Shown here: in pieces, positions 1 through 6,794 of the stretch | How the letters are laid out: every line of letters starts with the position of its first letter | Position numbering within the stretch: position 1 is the first letter of the stretch | From: CAZCGA01 sp964498075 | GTDB taxonomy: Bacteria > Desulfobacterota > Binatia > HRBIN30 | Direction: 5' to 3' | Length of the DNA stretch: 11,135 nt | Assembly: GCA_964498075.1 (NCBI GenBank) | Contig: CAZCGA010000176.1 | Coordinates: 1 to 11,135, forward strand | Made by a program: the position numbers and the translations under genes | Notes under the pieces: generated by a model | What the model was told of the DNA's origin: nothing | The model's database searches: none | The model's input: only the letters and a program-made list of their open reading frames with translations

Positions 1-641
1 TCCTTGTAGTTGCGCACGTGCTCGGCGATCTCGGCCGGCGTGCCGAAGGTGAAGCACAGCGAGCCCAGCCCCAGCTCGCCGGCTTCGATGAAGGTCGGCG
101 GGCTCGAGCACGCCACCCAGAGCGGCGGATGCGGCTTGGTGTACGGCTTGGGCAGCACGTTGCGCTCCGGCATCCGAAAGTACTTGCCGTCGTACTGATA
201 CGGTTCGTCGAGCCACATACGCGGGATCTGCTCGAGCGACTCGCGCCACATCGGCTTGGTCTCGCTCGCCGTTGGAATAGCGAAGCCCGCCCACTCGGCC
301 GTCGACGAGCCACGCCCGGTGCCGAACTCGACGCGCCCTTCGGAAAGATGGTCCATCGTTGCGATGCGCTCGGCGACGCGTGCCGGATGGTTGACCGGGG
401 CGGTGATGTTGGTGATCGCGGTGCCGACGTGGATGTGCTTCGTCCGCGCCGCCACCCAGCTGAGGAAGACCTCGGGCGCCGGCTGGTGCGAGTAGTGCTG
501 CAGGAAGTGGTGCTCGGGCGACCAGTCGTACTTGAAGCCGGCGGCCTCCACGGCCAGCGCGACCTCGAGCTCGCGCAGGTAGCGCGAATGCTCGTCGTCC
601 CAAGGCGGCACATGCATCTGCGAGAAGATTCCGAACTCCAT
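1..641 (-). CDS. LLM-class flavin-dependent oxidoreductase (3' end outside window)
   Basis: Reading leftward from an ATG at 641, the frame stays open to the window edge and gives 213 codons of a protein that begins MEFGIFSQMHVPPW. This is the N-terminal part of a bacterial luciferase-like monooxygenase (PF00296), a TIM-barrel family that uses reduced FMN or F420 to oxidise small organic substrates. Family signatures are the N-terminal FGIF strand, EAAGFKYDWSPEHHF (the conserved E-H-H loop), the HIHVGTAITNITAPVNHPARVAERIATMD region (strand, then NHP, then the AERIA helix), and LSEGRVEFGTGRG. Full-length members are usually 330-400 residues, so roughly half is missing. The gene diverges from a TetR regulator, a common arrangement in which the regulator controls the oxidoreductase. 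The substrate cannot be told from sequence. The Shine-Dalgarno is GGAGGG, about 4 bases before the ATG. Confidence 0.92.
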   Translation of the reverse strand, partial: MEFGIFSQMHVPPWDDEHSRYLRELEVALAVEAAGFKYDWSPEHHFLQHYSHQPAPEVFLSWVAARTKHIHVGTAITNITAPVNHPARVAERIATMDHLSEGRVEFGTGRGSSTAEWAGFAIPTASETKPMWRESLEQIPRMWLDEPYQYDGKYFRMPERNVLPKPYTKPHPPLWVACSSPPTFIEAGELGLGSLCFTFGTPAEIAEHVRNYK

Positions 642-678
642 ACGGCCCTCCGTTCCACGCTGAAGGATTGGCGATTCG

Positions 679-715
679 AGTTCCCGAACTACCATTCGGA
701 ATTATGAGTTGTCAA
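679..715 (-). promoter_or_regulatory. Candidate promoter and operator of the oxidoreductase gene
   Basis: On the minus strand a perfect TTGACA lies at 715-710. A weak -10 (TAGTTC, 691-686, 18-bp spacer) overlaps a 12-bp palindrome, AGTTC-CC-GAACT, at 679-690. A second imperfect inverted repeat, TTCCCGAA/TTCGGAA, spans 681-701. A regulator bound here would cover the -10 of the oxidoreductase, which fits autoregulation by the adjacent TetR protein. The -35 and palindrome are visible; their function is inferred. Confidence 0.4.
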
Positions 716-737
716 TCGTTTTCTTGCATGGTAAGAA
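709..737 (+). promoter_or_regulatory. Candidate promoter of the tetR gene
   Basis: TTGTCA at 709-714 and TAAGAA at 732-737 are separated by 17 bp. The -35 overlaps the minus-strand TTGACA almost base for base, so the two divergent promoters would share it. Transcription would begin only a few bases before the ATG at 749, giving a very short leader. The -10 matches consensus at only three positions, so this is a weak call. Confidence 0.3.
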
Positions 738-748
738 CTTTTCCCCAG

Positions 749-1441
749 ATGGCCCCCGCGAAGCGCAAGCCGCGCCACGAGGCGCGCCAGGCGCGCACCG
801 AAGTCTACCGCCAGCATATCGCTGCCGCCGCCGAGCGGGTGTTCGCGGAGCGCGGCTTCGAGGCCACCAAGGTGCAGGACATCTCCAAGCTGGCCGGTCT
901 GTCGATGGGCACGATCTACGCCATCTTCCCGGGCAAGGAAGACTTGTTCCGCGCGATTCTCGAGGAGCGCGGCCGCGAGCTGCTGCAGCTGGCGCGCGAC
1001 GTGGCGGCGCATGCGGCGCCGGCGCACGCGGCGCTGCAGGCGCTGAGCGCCGCGTACATCGAGTACTTCTTCGCGCATCCGGACTTCCTGCGCATGCACC
1101 TGCGTGACGGGACGTCGTGGGTGCTCAGCCCGACGCCGGGCACCGACACGCGCGTGCAGCTGTGGAAGGACATCCACACCCTGCAGGCCGACATCTTCCG
1201 CCGCGGCATCGCCGAGGGCGTCTTCGTCGACGAGCCTCCGGAGTACCTGGCGAAGATGTACAGCGCCATGGATCAGGCGCTGCTCGCCGACTGGGTCGCC
1301 ACCGCCATGCAAGCGGACCGCGCGCACCTGGTGCAGCGGCTGCAGAGCCTCATCGAGCGCGCCTTTTGCCGCCGGCCGCCGCGGCCCGCGATCGGCTCGA
1401 AGGCTTCGCGCCGCGCCGCACGACAGGAACCGAAACGCTAA
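749..1441 (+). CDS. TetR/AcrR family transcriptional regulator
   Basis: 230 residues. A basic tail (residues 1-16, MAPAKRKPRHEARQAR) precedes a classical TetR_N DNA-binding domain (PF00440). Helix 1 is around residues 20-36 (ending VFAERGF), and the helix-turn-helix is at about 40-67 (TKVQDISKLAGLSMGTIY then FPGKEDLF). The rest (about 70-205) is the helical ligand-binding and dimerisation domain, which is variable and does not reveal the effector. The C-terminus is rich in Arg and Pro. I chose ATG 749 because the two earlier in-frame ATGs (704, 728) lie upstream of or inside the probable promoter and would add a non-conserved tail; no start has a convincing Shine-Dalgarno. The gene diverges from the luciferase-like oxidoreductase and is 16 bp before an acyltransferase. 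It most likely represses one or both, and itself. Confidence 0.9.
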   Translation: MAPAKRKPRHEARQARTEVYRQHIAAAAERVFAERGFEATKVQDISKLAGLSMGTIYAIFPGKEDLFRAILEERGRELLQLARDVAAHAAPAHAALQALSAAYIEYFFAHPDFLRMHLRDGTSWVLSPTPGTDTRVQLWKDIHTLQADIFRRGIAEGVFVDEPPEYLAKMYSAMDQALLADWVATAMQADRAHLVQRLQSLIERAFCRRPPRPAIGSKASRRAARQEPKR

Positions 1442-1457
1442 GTCGAGACGTCGGCGT

Positions 1458-2579
1458 ATGGCCGCGCGGCGTGTAGCCTGGCCCGATACCGTCAAGGGCC
1501 TGGCGATTCTGTGGATCGTCTACTTCCACACCTTCAAGGAATTCGCGGGCAACCGCTTTCCGGGGCCCCTCGAAGGCGGATTCTGGCAGCGCATGTGCGG
1601 ACAGGCGGAGTCGGGCGTCGCCACAGCGCGGTGCGTTGGCCGTGCCCTCTTCATCGCCTTCTCGTTTCTCGGCTACCACGGCGTTGGCGTGTTCATCGTG
1701 CTGAGCGGATTCACGCTGAGCTTTGCGCTCGTTCGCCAGCGTGCCGCCCGCCCGGATTGGCGGGCGTGGTACCGCAGCCGTCTGCTGCGTCTGTTTCCCC
1801 TCTACTGGACCGCGCACCTCATCTACGTGATCTCGCTGCCACCGGGGCATCGCGATCCGATCGACTACCGCTTCCTGCTGAGTATCCTGGGCGACCGCGT
1901 CTACCCGCTGCCCGAGATGTCCTCTTACGCCAATCCGGCATGGTGGTACTTCGGCCTGCTGCTCGAGCTGTACCTCGTTTTCCCGGTGCTGCATCATTGG
2001 CGCGAGCGGGTGGGGGCGGGCTGGTTTCTTGCCGGCAGCGCGCTGGTGACGTTTGCGAGCCGCTACGTGGTCCTGTTTCCGTTGGGTTCGGCGTCGAGCG
2101 GCGCCTTGCTCGGCGGCGCGCTGTTCACCTGTCGGCTCTTCGAATTCACTGTCGGGATGGTGATCGGCGCCGCGTACGCGCGCGATCGTGAGCGGACGGA
2201 GCGGCGCGTGCTCTCGCTGCCAGCAGCAGCCCTCGGGGTCGCGCTGTACGTGGCCGGGCTGTACCCGTACGGTGGGAGACTGACCTATGTCCTGACTGAT
2301 GCGCTCATCGGTTGCGGACTGACGCTGTTCGTCGCCTATGCGGCGGTCCGCATGGAGCGGGTGCCGCTGCTGCAGACGCCCCTCGCACTGGTCGGCTTCT
2401 ACTCGTATGGGCTCTACTTGCTGCACCAGCCCTACGTCATCTGGCTGGGCGCTGCGGTGCACGACGTGACCCTACCGACGTTCGTCGTGCTGGCAGGGTT
2501 GGCGACCGTTGTCTTGACGATGGGGTCGATGGCCGTCGAACGCGGCGTCAACACGGTTGTGGAACGCGCGCTCGGGTGA
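1458..2579 (+). CDS. Acyltransferase 3 family membrane protein (OafA/YrhL-like)
   Basis: 373 residues, the usual size for the integral-membrane acyltransferase 3 family (PF01757), which moves acetyl or other acyl groups onto sugars, lipopolysaccharide, peptidoglycan or exopolysaccharide at the inner membrane. Diagnostic motifs are DTVKGLAILWIVYFH near residue 10 (first transmembrane helix with the conserved His), GVFIVLSGF (the FFxLSGF motif), RSRLLRLFPLYW (the RRxxRxxPxY motif), and FYSYGLYLLHQP near the C-terminus. About ten hydrophobic segments can be counted. The frame is open far upstream inside tetR, but that stretch is a shadow; family similarity begins exactly at ATG 1458. It starts 16 bp after the tetR stop and has only a weak GAG-type ribosome site, so it may be co-transcribed with tetR. 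The acceptor is unknown. Confidence 0.9.
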   Translation: MAARRVAWPDTVKGLAILWIVYFHTFKEFAGNRFPGPLEGGFWQRMCGQAESGVATARCVGRALFIAFSFLGYHGVGVFIVLSGFTLSFALVRQRAARPDWRAWYRSRLLRLFPLYWTAHLIYVISLPPGHRDPIDYRFLLSILGDRVYPLPEMSSYANPAWWYFGLLLELYLVFPVLHHWRERVGAGWFLAGSALVTFASRYVVLFPLGSASSGALLGGALFTCRLFEFTVGMVIGAAYARDRERTERRVLSLPAAALGVALYVAGLYPYGGRLTYVLTDALIGCGLTLFVAYAAVRMERVPLLQTPLALVGFYSYGLYLLHQPYVIWLGAAVHDVTLPTFVVLAGLATVVLTMGSMAVERGVNTVVERALG

Positions 2580-2602
2580 GCGCGGCGCGATGACGCGTGC
2601 GT

Positions 2603-3523
2603 CTACTTCACGGCCAGGGGATTCAGCGGTGACCCGACACCGCCGGTCACCTTGAGCGGCGGCGCCGTGAAGAGGAACTCCCAGATGCCATCGCGCGCGC
2701 AGTCGGCGGCCAGCGCTTCGAGGTCGAACATCTCGCCGAGCGTCAGACCCATGTCGCGGATGCAGAGGAGGTGCACGGGCAGCGGCGTCGCCGGATCCTC
2801 GAAGGGGATCACCTCGACCGCGTTGGTGTCGGTAGCCACCGCGGCCACCTGACGGGCGTGCAGCCACTCCACGCAGGCGATGCCGAGGCCGGGCATGCGG
2901 CGCATGTAACCCTCGCGGTCGCCGTCGTTCTTGAAGACGGTGATGTGGCCGGTGCGCACCAACAGCACGTCGCCGCTCTCCACGCGTACGCCTTGGGCGC
3001 GCTCGGCGGCTTCGAGGTCGTCGGGGGTGATCGCCCGTCCCGCCGGCAACCGGTCCACACCGGCGACGCGCGCCACGTCGAGCAGCACGCCGCGCGAGAC
3101 GATGCCGTCGCCTTGCTTGTCGATCGAGTTGCGCGCGGCGCCGGCCGATGTCGTCGTCGACGCCGGGAAGCCATTATAGAGCTGGCCGCCGTAGTAGACG
3201 TGCGCCAGGCTGTCCCACTGGGTGGCGCACTGCAACGGCATGACGACGACGTCGTCGTTGTAGCGGAAGCCTTCCGGGTCAGCGCCGTAGCCGCCGTGCA
3301 ACGCGCTCATCAGATGCAGCGGGTTGACGCGCCCGCCTTGACCGATCTGCGGTCCGTTGGCATCGAAGGCGAGCCCCAGGCTGAACACCTGGCCGCGCTT
3401 GACGCACGCCGCGGCACGCCGCACGACGTCCGGCGTGATGAAGTTCACCGTACCGCGCTCGTCCTCCGCGCCCCAACGTCCCCAGTTCGACACCTTGCGT
3501 GCAAGTGCGTGTATCTTCTCCAT
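2603..3523 (-). CDS. Cyclase family protein (PF04199, kynurenine formamidase-like hydrolase)
   Basis: 306 residues, a full-length member of the metal-dependent cyclase/formamidase family. It has a family-like N-terminus (VSNWGRWGAEDERGTVNFIT, residues 11-30), a core block QCATQWDSLAHVYYGG at 98-113, LYNGF at 115-119, and a C-terminal PVHLLCIRDMGLTLGE block with the conserved His and Glu. In the canonical HxGTHxDxxxH metal motif both leading histidines are glutamine here (Q98, Q102), while D104 and H108 remain. I recall a QWD-type subgroup of this family, so this may be a normal variant with altered metal binding and not a dead enzyme. The substrate is unknown. The gene starts 35 bp after the phosphatidyltransferase stop on the same strand with no clear promoter, so it could be the distal end of that operon. 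It converges on the acyltransferase gene, 23 bp away. Confidence 0.88.
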   Translation of the reverse strand: MEKIHALARKVSNWGRWGAEDERGTVNFITPDVVRRAAACVKRGQVFSLGLAFDANGPQIGQGGRVNPLHLMSALHGGYGADPEGFRYNDDVVVMPLQCATQWDSLAHVYYGGQLYNGFPASTTTSAGAARNSIDKQGDGIVSRGVLLDVARVAGVDRLPAGRAITPDDLEAAERAQGVRVESGDVLLVRTGHITVFKNDGDREGYMRRMPGLGIACVEWLHARQVAAVATDTNAVEVIPFEDPATPLPVHLLCIRDMGLTLGEMFDLEALAADCARDGIWEFLFTAPPLKVTGGVGSPLNPLAVK

Positions 3524-3558
3524 GTGGCGAGGCCGCTAACAGAGCGCCGCGGACGGTG

Positions 3559-4137
3559 TCAAGCGGCTTCGGGAATCGAAACGGCCAGCCGCTGCGCTGC
3601 TAGGCGCGACACGACTGCGGCGGCAGAGTACACGGGCACCAGCCAAAACAGCAGGTGCAGCACAGCCGCCGGCAGCAGCAGAATCTGCGCGGTGTTATTG
3701 AAGACCAGGACGCCGACGAGCACGTAGTTGCAGACCCCGCCCACGTGCCCGATGCGGCTGCCGATCAGGCTCGGCGTCGCGGGACCGGTGCGCAGCCACG
3801 AATCGAATACGTAGAAGGCAAACGAGCCGGCGATCGCCGCCGGCACCCACCACGGCACGAGGCCGAGGCCGACGTACGCGGAAAGCGCGATGAGGATGAA
3901 GCCGATGTCGGCGTAGTGGTCGAACGCACGGCCGGCGCTGCTGGCACTGCCGAAGCGCCGCGCCACGCGTCCATCAACCACATCGCTGGCGGCCACAATG
4001 CAGAACGTTGCAACCGCAGCCAGACGCAGCAGCTGGTGCGCGTCGGCACACCATACCGCTCCCGCGAACGCGGGTGTCAGCAGCACACGCGACGCGGTGA
4101 GCGCATTCGCCGCGTGTGGCCCCAAGCGCTGCAGCAT
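3559..4137 (-). CDS. CDP-alcohol phosphatidyltransferase family protein
   Basis: 192 residues. It carries the complete signature DX2DGX2ARX8GX3DX3D of the family (PF01066): D52, D55, G56, A59, R60, G69, D73 and D77. These residues bind metal and the CDP-activated lipid when a phosphoalcohol is transferred to make phospholipids such as phosphatidylglycerol phosphate, phosphatidylserine or phosphatidylinositol phosphate. ANALTASRVLLTPAF at residues 10-24 matches the usual start of such enzymes, and about six hydrophobic segments follow. The alcohol substrate cannot be assigned. Two starts are possible. ATG 4194 overlaps the upstream stop as ATGA and adds 19 residues read through a tandem repeat. 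ATG 4137 fits the family length and sits 6 bp after a good -10 box, which suggests a leaderless message. I prefer 4137. Confidence 0.87.
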   Translation of the reverse strand: MLQRLGPHAANALTASRVLLTPAFAGAVWCADAHQLLRLAAVATFCIVAASDVVDGRVARRFGSASSAGRAFDHYADIGFILIALSAYVGLGLVPWWVPAAIAGSFAFYVFDSWLRTGPATPSLIGSRIGHVGGVCNYVLVGVLVFNNTAQILLLPAAVLHLLFWLVPVYSAAAVVSRLAAQRLAVSIPEAA

Positions 4138-4172
4138 GCCCGCATTGTAGCGGGAGGCAGTCGAAAGTCCAA
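4135..4172 (-). promoter_or_regulatory. Candidate leaderless promoter before the phosphatidyltransferase
   Basis: Minus-strand TTGGAC (4172-4167), a 17-bp spacer and TACAAT (4149-4144, five of six consensus bases) end 6 bp before ATG 4137. Transcription would therefore begin at or next to the start codon. The -10 sits in the loop of an inverted repeat, CCCGC-ATTGTA-GCGGG (4139-4154), which could bind a regulator. No Shine-Dalgarno precedes this ATG, which agrees with leaderless initiation. Confidence 0.42.
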
Positions 4173-4181
4173 AGTTCAAAG
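4161..4181. repeat. Three tandem heptamers (TYSAAAG)
   Basis: Plus strand reads TCGAAAG (4161-4167), TCCAAAG (4168-4174), TTCAAAG (4175-4181): three direct 7-bp copies with only the second and third bases varying. They lie between the lipoprotein stop and the preferred phosphatidyltransferase start and overlap the candidate -35 box. If the alternative ATG 4194 were used they would be coding, which seems less likely. Confidence 0.6.
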
Positions 4182-4190
4182 CCGCACGCT

Positions 4191-4604
4191 TCATTCGTTC
4201 TTCAGCTCGGCCCGGATCTGCGCGGCGAGCTGCGCGAGGGCGTTGCGCTCCGCGGTCAAACGCGTCACGCTCGCCTGCAGGTCGTGCCCCTGCGCGCGCG
4301 CCGCGTCGACGTCGCGCACCAGGGCGGCGTAGCGGTCGAGCAGCGTATCCAGATCCTGATACGAGCGGCGCTCGCGGTAGTTGCTGAACTGGCGTTGGAA
4401 CTCGCGCGCCCGCTGCAGCGGGTAGACGTACTCCGCCATGTCCTCGGCCTTCGGCCCCTTCCCCGCCTGCACGACGCCGCAGAGCTTGTCGGCGGTTTGG
4501 GTCAGCACATCGAGGTGCACGTTCAAGATGGTGGCGTACCCGCGCCACAAGCATCCTGCGACGAGCGTGAGCGCGAGTGCCACGTACAGTCGAGCGCGCG
4601 TCAC
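4191..4604 (-). CDS. Small predicted lipoprotein with C-terminal coiled coil, function unknown
   Basis: 137 residues, not a family I recognise. The N-terminus (MTRARLYVALALTLVAGC) is a lipoprotein signal: two arginines, a hydrophobic stretch, and the lipobox VAGC with the lipidated cysteine at residue 18. The mature part has aromatic/charged segments (EYVYPLQRAREFQRQF near residue 58), then a heptad-like helix from about residue 84 to the end (LDTLLDRYAALVRDVDAAR, LQASVTRLTAERNAL), probably a coiled coil. The start is GTG 4604, which overlaps the upstream DUF488 stop as GTGA and is preceded by GGAG at 5 bp, a strong case for translational coupling. Its membership of the fluoride operon is by position only. 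It would be anchored to a membrane facing the periplasm. Confidence 0.72.
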   Translation of the reverse strand: MTRARLYVALALTLVAGCLWRGYATILNVHLDVLTQTADKLCGVVQAGKGPKAEDMAEYVYPLQRAREFQRQFSNYRERRSYQDLDTLLDRYAALVRDVDAARAQGHDLQASVTRLTAERNALAQLAAQIRAELKNE

Positions 4605-5140
4605 AGCATCTCCAACTGTGTGCCGCCGTCGTAGATGATGCGGCCATCAACGACGCGGGCGAAATCGGGCAAGCGATGCTCGACCGCCCGTTCGTGTGTC
4701 TGGATGTGCAGGACGCAGTGTCCCGTCACGACGAGCCGGTCGGCGATCAGGCGGCGATGACATTGCCAGTACAGCGCCTCGGCGCACATGAAGCCGGTGC
4801 GGCGCTGGCGCGCCAGAGCGAGGAGTTGGTCGAGCCCCTGCGCGAACTCGTCGGTCTCGGTATAGTCGGCGTAGTTGCGGAAGGCGACAACCGTCCACCC
4901 CGTATGTGGGGAGTCGGCGCATGTCCTGTGCCGCCGGCCGCCGAGGGCGGGAATCCAGTCGTAGTGGACGCCGGCGGCCTTCAGCGCTTCGGCGAGCGGC
5001 TCGCGATTGAAGTGCGGCCAGCGCCGCGACGACGGGAAGGCGCGGACGTCAGCAATGCCGCCCACACCGTGCGCCGCGACCAGGTTGAGGAGCTCGTCGA
5101 GTGGCCGGTTGGAATGGCCGATCGTGTAGAGCCTGAGCAA
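4601..5140 (-). CDS. DUF488 family protein
   Basis: 179 residues with the whole DUF488 signature (PF04343): LYTIGHSN at the N-terminus, IADVRAFPSSRRWPHFN, YDWIPALGGRR, FRNYADYTETDEF, and the CAEALYWQCHRRLIAD block with the conserved Cys-Glu and Cys-His-Arg-Arg residues near residue 125. The biochemical role of the family is not established as far as I know; the Cys/His/Arg cluster suggests a nucleic-acid or metal-related activity. I chose TTG 5140 because the conserved part begins right after it and GAGG lies about 9 bp upstream. An earlier GTG at 5185 would run 25 bases into the end of uspA and add 15 unconserved residues. It sits between uspA and the lipoprotein gene in the operon and overlaps the latter by 4 bases. 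Confidence 0.86.
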   Translation of the reverse strand: MLRLYTIGHSNRPLDELLNLVAAHGVGGIADVRAFPSSRRWPHFNREPLAEALKAAGVHYDWIPALGGRRHRTCADSPHTGWTVVAFRNYADYTETDEFAQGLDQLLALARQRRTGFMCAEALYWQCHRRLIADRLVVTGHCVLHIQTHERAVEHRLPDFARVVDGRIIYDGGTQLEML

Positions 5141-5160
5141 CCCGGCTGACCTCGACTGAC

Positions 5161-5580
5161 TCAGCGCACCACGAGCACCGAGCACGGAGCGTTCTCGACG
5201 ACCTTGTCGGCGGTCGTCCCGAGGAGCCGGCCCCAGATGCCGGAGTGGCCGCTGTGGCCGATGACGAGCAGATCCGCACCCACCTCGAGCGCGTAGTGCG
5301 GCAGCAGTTGGGCTGCATGGCCGACGCGGATTTCACAGTGCGCCACCAAGCCGGCCGCGGTGACGCGCGCCACCGCTTCCTTCTGCACCTTGTGAAAAAA
5401 GCGCTCGGCGGCACGTTGCTCGCCATTGGTCTCGTCGACGGCGCCCGGGTAGCGTGGCAACTCCTCGACCGACACGAGGAACAGCTCCGCCTTGGCGACG
5501 CGCGCCAGCTCCATTGCCGCTTCGAGGGCGCGGCGCGAACCGTCCGACCCATCGAGCCCGACCGCGATGCGTGCGTACAT
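5161..5580 (-). CDS. Universal stress protein UspA family
   Basis: 139 residues, a single Usp domain (PF00582). The N-terminal strand RIAVGLDGSDGS has the conserved Asp (D10). The C-terminal ATP-binding motif G-x2-G-x9-G-[ST] is perfect: G108, G111, G121, T122 within GHSGHSGIWGRLLGT. This is therefore the ATP-binding (MJ0577-like) type, acting in the cytoplasm as a nucleotide-dependent stress or signalling protein. The ATG at 5580 is placed 5 bases after GGAGG; an earlier in-frame GTG is part of that Shine-Dalgarno and can be dismissed. The ribosome site overlaps the stop codon of the antiporter gene, so the two are likely coupled. Usp genes have been reported among genes linked to fluoride riboswitches, which fits this operon. 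Confidence 0.93.
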   Translation of the reverse strand: MYARIAVGLDGSDGSRRALEAAMELARVAKAELFLVSVEELPRYPGAVDETNGEQRAAERFFHKVQKEAVARVTAAGLVAHCEIRVGHAAQLLPHYALEVGADLLVIGHSGHSGIWGRLLGTTADKVVENAPCSVLVVR

Positions 5581-5582
5581 GG

Positions 5583-6776
5583 TCACCTCCCTTGCCCGGC
5601 CCGCGCCGGCATCGGCACGGGCGTTTCGCGTTCATCCGCCACCGGTATGGCCACGTGCGGCTGGAAGAACGACTGCGCGATGAGCGTCGGCACCACCGCG
5701 CTGCCGATGACGACCGTCACCAGCACCGTGTATTGCGTCTGGTCGATGAGTTGGTTCTCGAGACCGAAGAGCGCAGAGATAGTGCCGAAAGTCAGCCCGG
5801 TCGCCATCAGCAAGGTCGTGTACATCGCCTCGCGCTGTGGCAACCGAAAGGCTCGCGCCAGTGGCCACACACCGATGCACTTCGCGACCAGCTTCACTCC
5901 GAGCAGGACGACGACGAGCCCCGCGCTGGTCGCCAGTGCCGGCAGCGACACAAACAGGCCCGCCTTGATGAAGTAGAAGGGCGTCAGCATGGTGAAGGCG
6001 ATCGAACGCATGCGGTTGACCAGAATCCGATCTTGCAGGAAAACCCCGGCGACGGCCAAGCCAACCAGGTATGCCGGCAGCACGGCTTCACTGCGTGCGG
6101 TGGTGGCGAGCCCGCCGAGGAAGAAGAGCACCAGGAACAGGAACTTCACCTCCGGTTCGCTGACGCGTGTCGCGCCGAACGTGGTGATCACCGAGCGCAC
6201 CAGCCTCGGCAGGAAACGCAGCACGACGGCGAGCACGGTGACGAAGACGATCATCCACCGGCTGAAATCGGCGAAGAATACGCCGAGCGCCAGCACCGTA
6301 CCGAAGTCGGTGACGAAGCACGCCGCCAGGATCATCTTCCCGATGTCGGTCCGGCTCAAGCCGGTCTCGACCATCACCGCGTAGACGACGGCGACGGACG
6401 TCGTCGAGAGAGCGATGCCGCATATCAGCGACGCGTTGTACGTCCAGCCCACCACCCAGTACGCGAACGCCCAGGCACAGAGGAACGGAGCCAGAAACGA
6501 GACGAAGCCGATGACGAGCGCTGCCTTGAGATGGACGCGCAGCGAGTCTGGATCGATCTCCGCACCCGCGAGGAAGGTGAGCAGGCCGGCGCCAAACGTG
6601 GCGAGGAAGTTGATCCACTCGTTGGTGTGGAAGCCGATGACGTTCCCCGCAATCACCCCCATGGCGATTTCGACCAGCGCGACGGACACGCCCGTGCGGA
6701 TCGAGAGGATGCTCGCCACAAAAGCAAGCAGCATCCACGCTGAGGCCACGAACCAGATGTTGGTGACGTGTTCCAT
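5583..6776 (-). CDS. Cation:proton antiporter (CPA family, Na+/H+ exchanger domain)
   Basis: 397 residues, almost entirely a Na_H_Exchanger domain (PF00999) of about 11-12 membrane segments. It has no C-terminal RCK/TrkA-N domain; the tail is a short Pro-rich stretch. Recognisable pieces are LLTFLAGAEIDPDSLR (about residues 65-80), GIALSTTSVAVVYAV (the unwound helix region), AACFVTDFGTVLALG with the ion-binding aspartate, and TPFYFIKAGLFVSL. The motif is TD and not the DD of electrogenic exchangers, which suggests the electroneutral or KefB-like class; the cation is not known. The start ATG 6776 has a textbook AGGAGGTGA 4 bp upstream. It follows crcB by 17 bases. Na+/H+ antiporters are among the gene classes found behind fluoride riboswitches, where they may offset the acid load brought in by HF. 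Confidence 0.92.
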   Translation of the reverse strand: MEHVTNIWFVASAWMLLAFVASILSIRTGVSVALVEIAMGVIAGNVIGFHTNEWINFLATFGAGLLTFLAGAEIDPDSLRVHLKAALVIGFVSFLAPFLCAWAFAYWVVGWTYNASLICGIALSTTSVAVVYAVMVETGLSRTDIGKMILAACFVTDFGTVLALGVFFADFSRWMIVFVTVLAVVLRFLPRLVRSVITTFGATRVSEPEVKFLFLVLFFLGGLATTARSEAVLPAYLVGLAVAGVFLQDRILVNRMRSIAFTMLTPFYFIKAGLFVSLPALATSAGLVVVLLGVKLVAKCIGVWPLARAFRLPQREAMYTTLLMATGLTFGTISALFGLENQLIDQTQYTVLVTVVIGSAVVPTLIAQSFFQPHVAIPVADERETPVPMPARAGQGR

Positions 6777-6794
6777 CGAGTCACCTCCTATACA

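Noticed and set aside
18..707. Long plus-strand open frame of 229 codons opposite the oxidoreductase
   Set aside because: It is antisense to a clear luciferase-like protein, has no recognisable motif, and its Arg-rich composition is typical of GC-rich shadow frames.
1104..1457. N-terminal extension of the acyltransferase frame
   Set aside because: This part overlaps tetR in another frame, is Arg/Ser/Pro-rich, and the family similarity begins at ATG 1458.
2592..2603. Small palindrome GACGC-GT-GCGTC between the convergent acyltransferase and cyclase genes, as a terminator
   Set aside because: The stem is only 4-5 bp and no T-tract follows on either strand.
4195..4650. N-terminal extension of the phosphatidyltransferase frame
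   Set aside because: It is antisense-like junk sequence overlapping the lipoprotein gene on the same strand in another frame; the transferase domain starts near 4137.
5454..6743. 429-codon plus-strand frame opposite the antiporter
   Set aside because: Composition is extreme (His, Arg, Asp, Gln), no domain is visible, and the opposite strand encodes an unmistakable antiporter with ideal ribosome sites.
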